A DNA stretch of 64,000 nucleotides from Dirofilaria immitis (lineage: Eukaryota > Nematoda > Chromadorea > Rhabditida > Onchocercidae), in the NCBI GenBank assembly GCA_024305405.1, contig JAKNDB010000108.1, positions 1,489,501 through 1,553,500 on the forward strand, read 5' to 3'. This document shows, one piece after another, positions 1 through 13,200 of this stretch (positions are counted from its first letter, which is position 1; each line of letters opens with the position of its first letter). The notes under the pieces were generated by a model that saw only the letters and a list, made by a program, of their open reading frames with translations, searched no databases and had not been told where the DNA came from. The translations under genes and the position numbers were made by a program.

Positions 1-260
1 TAAATCAAAACAGGTTGATGATATTTAGAGAGAGAGAGAAAAAAAATAATACATATATATATATATAACGATTATCATTTATAGTTGATTTGATAGATAG
101 TTGGTGATGGAAAGTTAAACTTAACCAATTGAAAAATTTTAACTTAAGAGATTAACATCCTTTTTTTTTTTTTTCTTTTAAATTCTTTATAATATAATAT
201 AAAAAAAAAAAAAAATTGAGGTGGATTAAAATAAATCCTCAACTTTTTTTTTTTTCAAAT

Positions 261-291
<31 letters not shown>

Positions 292-979
292 GAAGAACAA
301 ATTTATTTTCCCAACTTTTTTTTTTCTTTTCAGTTTGTTTTATTTAGAATTGTAATTAATAAATTGTATATAATTTATTATTATTAAAAAAATTAATTAA
401 AATTAAAAAATAATATTATTGTATATTTTATTGATAATTTGTCTCGTTTTTTTTTCCTTAATACTTTAAATAATTTCAATCTAACAAAACTTTATGATAA
501 TATAATTAAAATATATTTTAGTACTTATTTTCATTTCATATTTTATTTCCATTTCTTTTTTTTTCAATTCCAATATTTCTCAATCATATATATATATATA
601 TATTATATATGCATCATATTCTTTCCTCTTCCACATTTTCCCTACTCTCGACATACTTCCTCTCTCTCTTTCTTTTTCTCTCTCTCTTTCTATCTTTCTC
701 TCTCTCTATATATATATATATTTTGTTGTAAGAATGAAGAAATTTTTGAAATAACCATCCAAGAAAGGAAAAAGAAAAAAAAATTTGAAAAATTAATTAA
801 ATTACTAATTTGAACAATGACAATTTTCTTGCTTCTTTTCTTTTTGTTTTCTCCTTATTTTTATTATTTTAAATATCCTTTTCTTCTTTTTTTTTTTTTT
901 TTAGTTACTAATAAATATTTCATTTCAATTTCTTCGATTCATAATTAATTATAGTGATTTACAATAATTAAATTCATTT

Positions 980-1250
980 AATAATAACAGTAATAATAGT
1001 AATAATAATGGTACCACTACTACTACTAATAATAATAATAATAGTAAATAATAATAATAATAACAGTAATGATAATAACAACAGATAGTTGATAATAATA
1101 ATAATGATAATGATAACAGATAGTTGATAGTAATAATAATATAGTGATAATAGTGATAACGAATAGTTGGTAATACTGATGAGAGCTGTAATAATAGTGA
1201 TAATAATAATAATAATAATAATAACAGTAATAATAATGATAATAATTAGT
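980..1250. repeat. Degenerate (AAT)n/(TAG)n trinucleotide tract
   Basis: Runs of AATAATAAT interrupted by AGT and GAT triplets. The reverse strand stays open as an I/L/S-rich frame only because of the triplet period. Confidence 0.85.
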
Positions 1251-1894
1251 AACAAAAATTGCTCGTTTGGGTTATTTACAGATTAGAATTTCAACTTTCT
1301 AACTTCATCCATTCAAGAAATGATTAAATATGATATTGAATTTAAATTTCTTGATGGAAATAATTTTAGCTTTTATATTTGCTATATCTCTTATCACTTC
1401 TTATCTACAATTTTAATTTCAAACTTTTGATTTCATTCGAGAATTTTTAATTTCTCTGATAGGAATTGAATAAATAAAATTTTTATCCTTATTATCTTAC
1501 CTGTATCATTTTATTTTAACAAAGTTAATTAATGTAATTATTGTATATTGATTTTTGTTTCGTTGATTTCAAATATAGAAATGCAACAAATGAAAGAAGA
1601 AATTTAAAAAAAAAAAAATTAAGAAAAGAGAGAGAAAGAGAGGAGAGTGAGAGAGAGAGAGAGGAGAGAAAATTTTGTTGAAAAATGAATGAGACAGGTT
1701 ATAAATGATGAACTAAAAAATTTAAAAAAAAAAAAAAAAAAAAGTGATTGGAACGAGTATAGGACTAATTTTATTTTCAACAGAATTGAAGTTGGTATTT
1801 TGATAATTGATTGAAAAGATATTCAAAGAAATTGCTTGCTAGAAAAAAAAACGAAACGAAGCAATGATTGCTCTCATTTTTACCTCTCTCTTTG

Positions 1895-1931
<37 letters not shown>

Positions 1932-3019
1932 CGTTCGTTCATTCCCCTCCCCTCTGTTTCATTTTTTTCTTTTTTTTAACCTTTTTACCTTTTAACCTAT
2001 CTTCTTCCATTTTATTTTATTTTTATTTTCTTTCTTCTTTTTTTTTTTTTTTTTTAATTTTATTTTTGTATAAAAAAAAAAAAACAAATTGAGGACATTG
2101 CTTTTTAAAAATTTCTTTTTTTTCGTTCATTTTTAATTTTTAAACAAATTATATTTCATTTTTTGAAAAAAAAAAAAATTTTCCATTAATTTTCGTTCAT
2201 TCATTAATTTGCTAATTTAAATTTTTCGTTTTTAACTTCTAATTTTACAATTTATTTGTTTTTTTTTTTTTTTTTTAAATTAAATCATTTTTGCGCTACT
2301 TTATCAACATTTCATCTTTCGCTTCATTACATTTTCATTTTCATCGTTTTATCGTTTTTTTTTTTTTTTTTTAAAAAAATTTCCAACTCATCTTATTTAT
2401 AATCATTATTATTTCGATTCTGATATTTTCCTTTTTTTTTGCAATTAGATTTTATTTTTATGTATTTAAGTTTTATTTTTAAATTTTTCGTTTAGTTTTT
2501 GTTAAATTTTAAAATTTTGATTTTTTCCTTTTTTTTTATTTAAAAAAAAAAAGAAATGAAATGATTTATTATAATGTATCAGACATTTTTGAATTATTAT
2601 TGTATACATACATTCCGCAAAAATTCTTTACTTATTATTTTTTTTTTTTAAGTATCAAATTTTTAAGTCCTCATGAAACTATTGTAGCAAATGAAACATT
2701 TAATAAAAAAAAAAAAAAAATGAATGATATGATTATAAACGTTGAAAAATGTTAAAAAAGTTAAAACAACAAAAAAGAAGAAAAAATTCGATAAATTTGA
2801 AATGAATAATTTCATATTTATTTCTAATTAATTTATTATAAATATTTTGAAAATTCATTTTAATTTCTATTTATTTCTAAACTTTTTTTTTTTATTATTC
2901 AATAATATGGCTATCGATGATTTTCAAATTAATAATTTTTACATTCATTTTCGATCTTTAATTTCTTATTAATTTTATTTTTTTTTTTTTTTTGATAAAT
3001 TAGGGAATGAATTCCTAAT

Positions 3020-3715
3020 ATGATGTATATATTTATATATATATATATTTTCTCTTTTATACTATACAATAAAATCATTGATATGAAATGTAATATATAC
3101 ATATATGCATATATATATATATTTCTTTCTTTTTTATGCTATACTTTCAATTCCTATTCAATACCATAATGAAAATTGAACATTTCTTTCGTTTGCTTTA
3201 TAAAAAAAATTGCTAATATTTGCTGCTTAAAATTATTTATGAATTTTTGTTTTTTTTTTTTGAAAGAATGAAAAAAAAAGAAAAAATTTTTCAATTTTCT
3301 TTTTTTTGATTATTTTTTTTTTTTTATAAATTTGATAGAAATTTAACTTAAAAAATAATTCCTATTCATTCATTCATTGATTCATTCATTTTTTTAATTT
3401 TTTTTTAATAACTTTTCCAATATTTCATATCAAAAATGTTTTTATTTTATAGTACAGATATATTTATATATGTATATATTTTCTCTTTTTATACTATACA
3501 ATAAAATCAGTACATATTTTTCTCTTTTTATACTATACAACAAAATGATTGATATGAAATGGATTTTGTATATATATTTTTCTTTTTTTTTTATACTATA
3601 CAATCAAATCATTGATATGAGATGTGATGTATATATACTTTTCTCTTTTATACTATACAATAAAATCGTTGATATGAGATTTAATATATATAGATTTGAT
3701 ATATATATATATGTT
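3020..3715. repeat. Minisatellite, about 50-60 bp unit, interrupted
   Basis: The unit runs from TATATATTTTCTC through TTATACTATACAATAAAATC to ATTGATATGAAATG. One copy is at about 3040-3092 and four or five more lie at about 3470-3700. The open frame at 3470-3799 only reads through this repeat. Confidence 0.8.
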
Positions 3716-4329
3716 CCTCTTTCTTGCTTATTTGAAAATTTCTTAAAAATGCATAAAGTAAATTTTAATTATTTCTGTACAATTTTTTTTTATTTTTAAT
3801 TTATACCTTCCTACCTATTACCATATAATTAATTCAATTGTAAAATAAATTAATAGCAAATATGAAATTGATATATATTAATATATATGAAATGAATTTT
3901 TTAAAAAAAAAGAACGAAAAATAAAACAAATATTTATTGATAAAAATTTCATTAATAATTATTCATTGTTGATTAAAAAAAAAAAATGATAATTCATTAT
4001 TGATAAAAATTTTTATTTATAATATTTTTGCATTTAGCTGCTATCAAATATCATTTTTAGATTTCTTCCATCCTTTTTTCTTTTTTCGTTTTTTTGTTGA
4101 ATTTACAGCAAAATTTTTGTGGAAAAAATTTTTTATCAGACTAAATTATAACAGGTATTTAAGGTAATGAACAATAAACCGTTGAATTGAAACTGTAATA
4201 TTTTTTAATTAATTTGATTTAAAAATAAATTAAAAGCAAAAAGAAAAAAAAATTGCAAAAAAATCAAAATATATTCTAATATGTTTCTAATTTTTTTTTT
4301 TAAAAAATTTATTATCAATTATTGCTATT

Positions 4330-4640
4330 TATTAATTTATTATCGATTTATTCATTCACTGATAATTGATCAGATATATGATGATAATTATTAATTTATT
4401 ATCGATTTATTTATTCACTGATAATTGATAAGATATATGATGATAATTATTAATTTATTATCAATTTTTTCACTTAGTAGTAATGATAATTGATCAGATA
4501 TATGATGATAATTATTAATTTATTATCAATTTTTTTCACTTAGTAGTAATGATAATTGATCAGATATATGATGATAATTATTAATTCATTATCAATTTAT
4601 TCACTTAGTAGTAATGATAATTGATAAGATATATGATGAT
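4330..4640. repeat. Tandem repeat, about 60-67 bp unit, 5 copies
   Basis: The unit contains TTATTAATTTATTATC, a CAATTTATTCACT-like segment, then GATAATTGATCAGATATATG ending in ATGATAA. Copies 3-5 share an extra TTAGTAGTAATG insert, so the array expanded in two steps. Confidence 0.9.
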
Positions 4641-7077
4641 TAAAAAAATTTAAAAAATTATAGCATAAAATAATATTCCTGATAATTTAATTCTATTATA
4701 ATAATAATCGATAATAAAATAATGAATAAACCAATAATGGATAATAAAATTTTTACAATAAAATTTAACAATAGATGTTAACAATTAATTCATTTGTTTG
4801 TTTGTTTATTTTATTCTTTCATCTATGATATATTAAGTAATCATGACAATTTATCCATAATCATGATCGATAAATAAATTAATGAATAACCATAATCGAT
4901 TATAGATTAATCGACAACAAGTTATAATAATTGGGGAATAATTGATAAAAAAAAAAAAAAAAAACTTTGTAACTAGCACTAATTGATATGATAATAATTA
5001 GCAAAATAAATGGTAATCGATAATAAATAATTGATAAACAAAATAATTGATCGAAAAAAATTTTTTTAGTAATATTTAAACAAAATAGCTTGTTAATTCT
5101 TTTGATAATTATTAATCCTTTTTAAATTTTATTTTAAAATTTAAATTCCATTTTTTATTATTTTATTATTGAATATAATTAAAAATTATCTTGGTTATAT
5201 GATATAGAAATACCGTAATTATTATTAATTGGTATGCGAGAAAGAAAATAGCTCAACAATTTCAATCAATTTCAAACTATTTATTTTAAACATACCATTT
5301 GTTTACTTACATTTTTAACCCCTCTCTCTCTCCCTCCCCTTTCCTTTACTTTTCAAACATTCCATCTTACCTGTTCATTTCCTAAATAATAGGAATACTT
5401 GGAATATTTCACCTATACATAACATCAATTAATCCATTATTAGGTCGGCTAATTAGTAACTTAGTTAATTAATTAGTTTAATTAGTTTGGTGAAATAATG
5501 ATTTAATCAATTTGTTGTTAAATTATTAGTAAAGCCTATTTTAGTTATCATGAATTGAATTTATAATGAAATGTAATTTTATCGTTACTAAATTGATTTG
5601 TTTCCTTATATTAATTTAAAATTTATTTATTTGATAAATTTTGGATAAGCGATTAAATCAAAATATGATATAATTTTGGGCAATCAAATTATGTTTAAAA
5701 ATTAATTTAATCAATTCAGGTCATACCAAATTGCTGATACATATAACAATCATTTGATTAATTAATGATGGCTGAAATTAAAGTTTAATATTTTCGAATT
5801 AATTAGGATTATTGATTAATTTAAATTTAATACGTTTAGCTTAATTTAATTAACGCATTTCGAACTTAATGAATACTTAATTTAATTAGTACATTTCGAT
5901 TTATTGAATCATTTGATTATTTCATTGCAGCAAATTATAATTTTATATGCTTAATTTAATTTATTAGTTAAGAATATTACCCAATTAGTACATTTATTGA
6001 ATCATTTGATTATCCCATTCCAATAAGTTTTAATTATTTGATTATTTATTCAATCATTTCATTTGAATATTCCATTATTCCATTTCAATAATTTTTAATT
6101 ATTTAATTTGAAATGAAAATATTATATGCTTAGCTTAATTTACCTAAATAGGAATATTATTTAATTAATTAATAAATTCATTTAATTATTCGATTAATTT
6201 TTAATCATTTGTATTTGGAAATTAAAATTTCATTAAAAATTTCGTCTACCTTCCCTCCCCTCCCCTGCATTATTCTTCTTAACCCTTTTCCATTTCTCTC
6301 TCTTTTTTTTTCTTTTCTTTCTTTCTCTCCTTCCTACCATACATCAATTTCATCCGTTCATCCTTTTCTCCATCCTTTTACCCTCATCAATTAATTAATT
6401 TGTTACTTTTCTACCCAAATACATTGATGTATTTCAATTTTAAAAATTCGTCATCATCAACACTATCATTTCATCTCATTCAATTTTATCATTTCCCATT
6501 CTGAGTGATAGATTTTTTTTTTTGAAAAATTTTGTTTCTTAACATTCCATTTCATTTATGAAAATTATTTCATAAATTTTAATTTTTCAAATGATAATCG
6601 CAATTATCATTTATTGCTGTTATCATCATTTATCGTTAATCCATCATCATCATAATCATCATCGTTATCATTATCATCATTATCAGAAGTGCAAATTTTG
6701 TTTAAACGATTTTTTTTTTAGCGATAAAACATGAATAATTTTTGTGCGATCTTCAAATAGATAATTACAATTATCATCATTCTTTAACGTTATTATCATT
6801 ATTATCATTCATCGTTAATTGATTATCATCATCATCATTAGCACTATCATCATTATCAGAAGTGCAAATTTTGTTAAAACGATTTTTTTTCAGCGATAAA
6901 ATACGAGTAATTTTAGTGTTATCTTAAGATGATAATTACAATTATAATCATTCTTTAACGTTATTATCATTATTATCATTTACCATTAATTCATAAATGC
7001 AAATTTGTTTAAACCATTTTTTTAGTAATAAAAAGTAATTCTAATGCTATCTTCAAGTGATAATTACATTTATCATT

Positions 7078-7198
<121 letters not shown>

Positions 7199-7271
7199 AT
7201 CGTCTTCGTTTTCACCTCAATATCAACTATTCTAAGTGTAATAAACAATTTTTAGCCATAAAATCCGAATA

Positions 7272-7278
7272 ATTCAGA
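7272..7278 (+). promoter_or_regulatory. Candidate trans-splice acceptor before the 5-phosphatase-like gene
   Basis: ATTCAG ends at 7277, one base ahead of the ATG. Nematode spliced-leader acceptors commonly sit this close to the start codon. No leader sequence can be seen in genomic DNA, so this is inference. Confidence 0.4.
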
Positions 7279-10200
7279 ATGCCGGACTATATCAAACAAG
7301 TTACTGTAACCGGTGATGTATCCACAATTACCAATAATGTATGTCTATCTTTTTTTTTTAACTTAAATATTTTTATGTAAATTTAAAATTTCGTATACGA
7401 GGAAAAATTTGATCATAAATTTTGTTAAAATTTTACCTATGATATCATATGTATTAGAAGGTTTGATTTATTTAAGTAATGATGATAATCAATTATTGAT
7501 TATCATTTTATATCTTGGTCATTTTTTATTGTTTAAAAATTTAAGAATAGAATAGTTCTTGAATTAGATTTATTCAAATTATTTATAAAATTAAACTTTT
7601 TTATTTATAATTTAAAATATTATCCTAACGATTATTCTCATTCTCTTGCTAAAAGAATGAGAATGATTAAATGATTATCAGAAGATATTTGTTAAGAAAC
7701 AATAAATTAGTAATATTATCATATGATAATTGCTAAGAAAATAATGAAACCATTATCACAAGGATATTATTTATTGTTTGCTTAGAGAATAATTAAATTT
7801 AATTTGAAATAAAAAAATAAATTAATCATTTAATCAGCAATTTCCATCATATCACATTCATAATAACGATATATTAGATAAAAAATAACAAATAAAAATG
7901 ACAGATAAGAAAATGATAATATCAAATGCAAATAATTTATTGCGATTTTTTCATGACAAACTATTTTTATAATTAAAATAGAAATATGATTTGATAAAAA
8001 TTATTTTACAAATTGATCTCTTCCTCCTTTTGTTTGTTTGTTTGTTTTGATGAATTAAAAACAAAAATAAATAAATATTGATTTGAAAATTTCAATAAAT
8101 AATCATTTATTCAGTTTATTTATTTATTGATATACATATATATGTATATGTTTGCAAATAAACAATGAAATATATATTTGTTTACAAATAAATAATGATT
8201 TTGACATTTAATTGATTCAGTGTAGAGGTCAAATTTTAAAGGTTAAATTTCAAAATATATATATATATTTACATTTTTATAAAGTAATTAAAAAAAAAGA
8301 CTAATATTTCAAAAATGATTTTTTGAAAAGAAAAAGAAGGAAATGGAAAAGTACATAAAAGTTTATATTCACAAATTTCATTCCGTTCTATTTTTATCTT
8401 TTTTTTATCATTAATAATTTAAAAGGAATTTTTAAAAAAATTCTAAATTGATTAATTTGCTGATTAGAATTTTCAATTTAATTATTATTTCTATTTGATG
8501 AAAGTGTCGATGAGCGATCAAATCAAATTACATTATATTAATTGAAATTTTATTACATTTAATTACTTAATGATTTAATTTCATTTATGCAACGTTTACC
8601 GTATGATTTTTAAATGTTTACCGTATAATTTTTAATGCTTACCGTATAATTTTTTTGAATTTATTGCATCTTTTTTTTCCAGAAAAATTTAATTATTTTT
8701 TTCTTTTAGCTTCCTTCCTTATTTTTTTGAATGATTGAATGGAAAAAAATTTTTCAACTAATATATTTTATAATTATAAGAAATTTATTCGAGAATGTCG
8801 TATTTGAAAATTTTCGAGCAATGATTATCGTAAAATTATATTTCAAATTTTCGAATAATAACGATCAATGAAATTTCGGATAAATGATATATTATCACAC
8901 AAGATGATTATTACTTAATTTTCCAAAAATATTCCCACATTAAACAAATCAAAAATTTTTACATTTCACATTTCACATTTAGCAAAACTAATAAAATTCA
9001 AAATTAAATTTCGCAAATAATTGATTATAATAAGTGAAATTTTGACTAAAATGAATATTATCATAAAATTATCATCATTTAATGCTTTCAAATATTTGTT
9101 CAATTCAATCAGTTTTCATTTTTTAGGAATGAAACTTAACAAAATTACATTTTGTTAAAATTTTTGATTGATGTAAGAGAATTATTTCGTCTCTTTTTTT
9201 TTTGCTTAAAAATTATTGTAATTAATGAAATTTCTTTTTTTTCTTTCTTTTATTTAAACTTTTTCAAACTTTTTCCGCCTAATTAATCGATTTTTAAATA
9301 ATCCTTGAAAAGTGATTAAAAGAACAAAATAAGTTTGTTCAAATGAGCAAGAAATGATAGAATGAATGTGAACAATGCAATTTATTATGAACGAATCATT
9401 TTCTAAAAAAAAAAATCAAGAAAATGTTCCACTCTATCTGATGAATTATCATTATTATCAGTATCATCATTATTAGTATCACCATCGTCATCGTCATATA
9501 ATTTCATTATTAGTATCATCGTTTCATTATATTAATTAAAATTGAAGCTTACAATACTTTCGCCTATAAATAAATGAATCATAATTTATTTACCACGGTG
9601 AATTATCGTTATCATCATTATCATCGATTTTAAAATATTAATTAGGATTATTGAATCATAACTTATTTTCTATGATATACGTATAAAATTTACATGTAAA
9701 GAATGAATATAATGAAATGAAGATAATCATTATCATCATTTCATTATATTAATTAAGATTTAAATTTACAACACAATACTTCTTACCTCTCCGTAATGAA
9801 CAATATTTTCCGTGATATACGTGTAAAATTTACGTTAAAATTTACGTGTAAAAAGAATGAAATTAAAAGTAGACAAAAATAGAAAAATGACAGTAAAAAA
9901 AGGACGAAATTGTATTATTTATTTTCAAAAATAGTTTCGTTCTATTAAAATGCAATAAACAAAAAAAAACCTCAAAATTCATTCTTCTCTCTCTCTCTCT
10001 CTCTCTGTTTCTCTGTTTCTCCTTCCTCTCTCTCTCTGTCTCTCTCCTTTTTCATAAAAATGTAATTGGAAATTTCATGTATTTGAATTATTAAAATTTA
10101 ACAATAAAAATTTTGCTAATTTTCGATGATTCATTTCTTTCCAATTTTTGCAACTATAAAATAAACAAATTCTATACATTATTGATATTATCATTGATAA

Positions 10201-13200
10201 AAAAAAGAAATGAAAAAATTAAAAACTTATCACTTTTTAATCAAAATGATAAGTTTTAAGTAAAAGTAAAAATATTTTCACGCAAAATTTCACTTATTTT
10301 ACTTAAAAATTAAAGTATTTTCGCGTAACTTTTCACGTGATAATTAGAATTAAGTAAATTTCGCATATTTCGCGTGAAAATTAATGTAATTTCATGCAAA
10401 ATTTCACGTAAAATTAGAAAAAATTTACGTAAAGGAAGATTTCTCGTAAAATTAGCATAATTTCATGGAACAAATGACAATGATAATTTGGGATCGAACA
10501 AACTTCACGTATTTCACGCAAACTTAGAAAAACTTCACATGAAGCCAAATAAATTTCACGTAAGATTAGACTATATCAAGAATATGATTATCAAAGCCAA
10601 AAATTAGCAATGATTATTTTTCATGCGAAAATATTGTAAATGTAAAAAATTTTTGCTAAATAAAAATAAAAATTCTTTTTTTTTTTTTTTTAATATTCAT
10701 TTATCACTGATTGAAAAAAAATATCATCATTGATTCTTTATCATTTGACTTTCTTCAATATGATAATATTATTCGTCGTTTTTGAATAATTTTAATCATC
10801 ATTTTTTCTCTCCGATATTTTTCAAAATTTTATTTTGTCTTTTTTCTTTTCCTAAAAAAATTGGAAAACGTGTTCCTTTTTTTTTTTTTTTTTTTCGGAT
10901 TGATATAATTTTGATTGCATCGATAGATATAAATGTGGGGAACATTTTTATTGTTCCGTTATGACATTTCAATTTAGTTTGATGAAAATTACGCATAGTT
11001 TTATCATAAACTGGTTTATTTAACCTTGATCTAATCTAATCAGTAGCATTAAAAATTTTTGATAATAAAAATTATTTTAAAAGGTGAAAATTTTCAACAA
11101 ATAAAAATGATTTTGAATGGATAGTTATTGATTGAATAATTTTTAGGAATAACTTTTTTTTTTTAAAAAATGTTATAAACTTGTTTCTGTCGTTTTTTTT
11201 TTTTTTTTTTTTTAATTTTATTTTCTTCCCTTTTTCCGCAATTTCAACCTAAAATTTTGATATTTTTAGATCTGTACGAAATTGAAATACTAAAAAATTT
11301 GCACAAATAATAAGTAATATAATTCAAATTTAATAGCATTCAACTTTGTACGTAAAAAAAAAAAGAATTAAAAATTGAACGAAATTTGTTTTTTTTTTTT
11401 TTTTTATTTACATACTAATAATATTAATTATTGATTAAATTTTCAAAATTTGATCGATTTTTTTTTCTTAAATTTAAGTTTTATTTACAATTTTTAGCTT
11501 AGTTAAATAAATATATTCGAATAGCTATTTCATTCATTTTTGCTTTGCCTTTTTTTTTCCTTTATCATTTTTATCAAAAATCATTTTTTAGTTGATTGAG
11601 AAGAAAAGAAAAAAAAAACAAACAAATGTAAACATTGGCTTTGATAAAAATTTGTTTTTATTTTTATTTTTTATTTTTGCAAATTATTATAGCGGTAAAA
11701 TTTTTGCAGTTTAAAAATAAATTTTTGAAATTGATTGATTATTGATGAATCAAAAAGTTAATGATAAACAATTGGCCTTTTGATATTTATCATATGGCTT
11801 TTTAAATATAAAAATTTACAGCTGAAAATACATTCTTTTATTTAGAGCTTTTGCTTTTTTTTTTTTTTTTATATATATGATAATAAAAGTCAAAAATTTT
11901 ATTTTAGAAAAATATTTGATCATGATCATTTTAAAATTTGATATGTAAAAAAAAAAAAATTAATCAATTCATATATTTTTTATCATTATCATTTTATATT
12001 TTTATCATTTTATCACAAAAATATTATATACTTTTGTAAAAAACTCATATTTTTTTTTATCATATCATATCAGTATTATATAAAAGTAATCCAATGATAT
12101 TTTTAATCATATCATATTTTTGTAATAGCACATTAGTATTGTGTAAAATTGATCTATTAGTATTTATTGAAAAAGGAAATTATTAAACAATTAATTACCT
12201 ATAAAATTATTTATTACTATTGATATATTATCAATATTTGTTATCATAATAATCACAAAACTGGCTTGCTAAATTATTGACATTATTTTCATTTTTTTCC
12301 TGCAATTATAATATTTTTTTGTAATCATTAAAAAAATCATTTCAAGTTTTTAAATTATTTTAAAAATAAACTTTCGAAAATTACCTAATCCGGTATTGAT
12401 AACGATTTTCCTATTGTAACTTTGAAATAGTCAGAAAAAATGATATAATGATAATATCGAATAAATAAAGCAAAAAAAAAAAAAAACAACCTAACTAAAC
12501 TGTTCGATCAATTTGGATGAAAAAAATTCACACCATATTATTAAACAATTAATTACCTATAAAAATATTTAATACTATTGATATATTTATTATCAATATG
12601 AACAATATTTGTTATCATAAATAATCACAAAACTTACAATTGTTGATATCTTTTTTTTTTGAACAAAATAAAATTGAATTAATAATTGTTTGAAATTTGA
12701 TATAATCCAATGATAATGATTAAATAACAAATCAATAAATTGAAAATATCACAAAGCAATTCTTGATTAGTAGTAATTTTAAATTAATAAATATAAAATA
12801 TAATTTCATAAAATATTAATTAAATATATAATATATGCATAAATTATTTCAACAAATAGCAATACAATGGTAAGAATTAATAATTATTTATTTATAATGA
12901 TTTTCTTTTTCGTCTTCTTCGTTTTTTTTCTTTTCCCTCATATTAACACATAATTTTATGGGAAATTAATATTAAAAATTTCATAAAAAAAAATTCTGAA
13001 AAATTATTTCTTTAATTTTATTTGTTAAAATTAAAATGAAAAAAGTTTTTAAAAATTTTTCAAATTTTTATAATTCAAAATTTTGCTCATAAAAATGATT
13101 TAAAACAAAAATACCTTTTCTTTCTTTTTTTTTTCCATTTTTATTTTCAGGATGATCTATTACATGATTGGTGTGCCGAAGTTGCTAAAGAAGTTTGGGA

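Larger units (their letters stand above)
1..6580. other. Gene-free AT-rich region with simple repeats
   Basis: I see no exon with coding character on either strand. The region is poly-A/poly-T runs, CT/GA stretches (about 1620-1665 GA-rich, 1889-1928 CT-rich), a degenerate AAT/ATA trinucleotide field (about 980-1250) and the minisatellites listed separately. Open frames here (for example 439-813 and 974-1255) translate to F/I/Y/L or I/L/S strings and are products of composition. Confidence 0.75.
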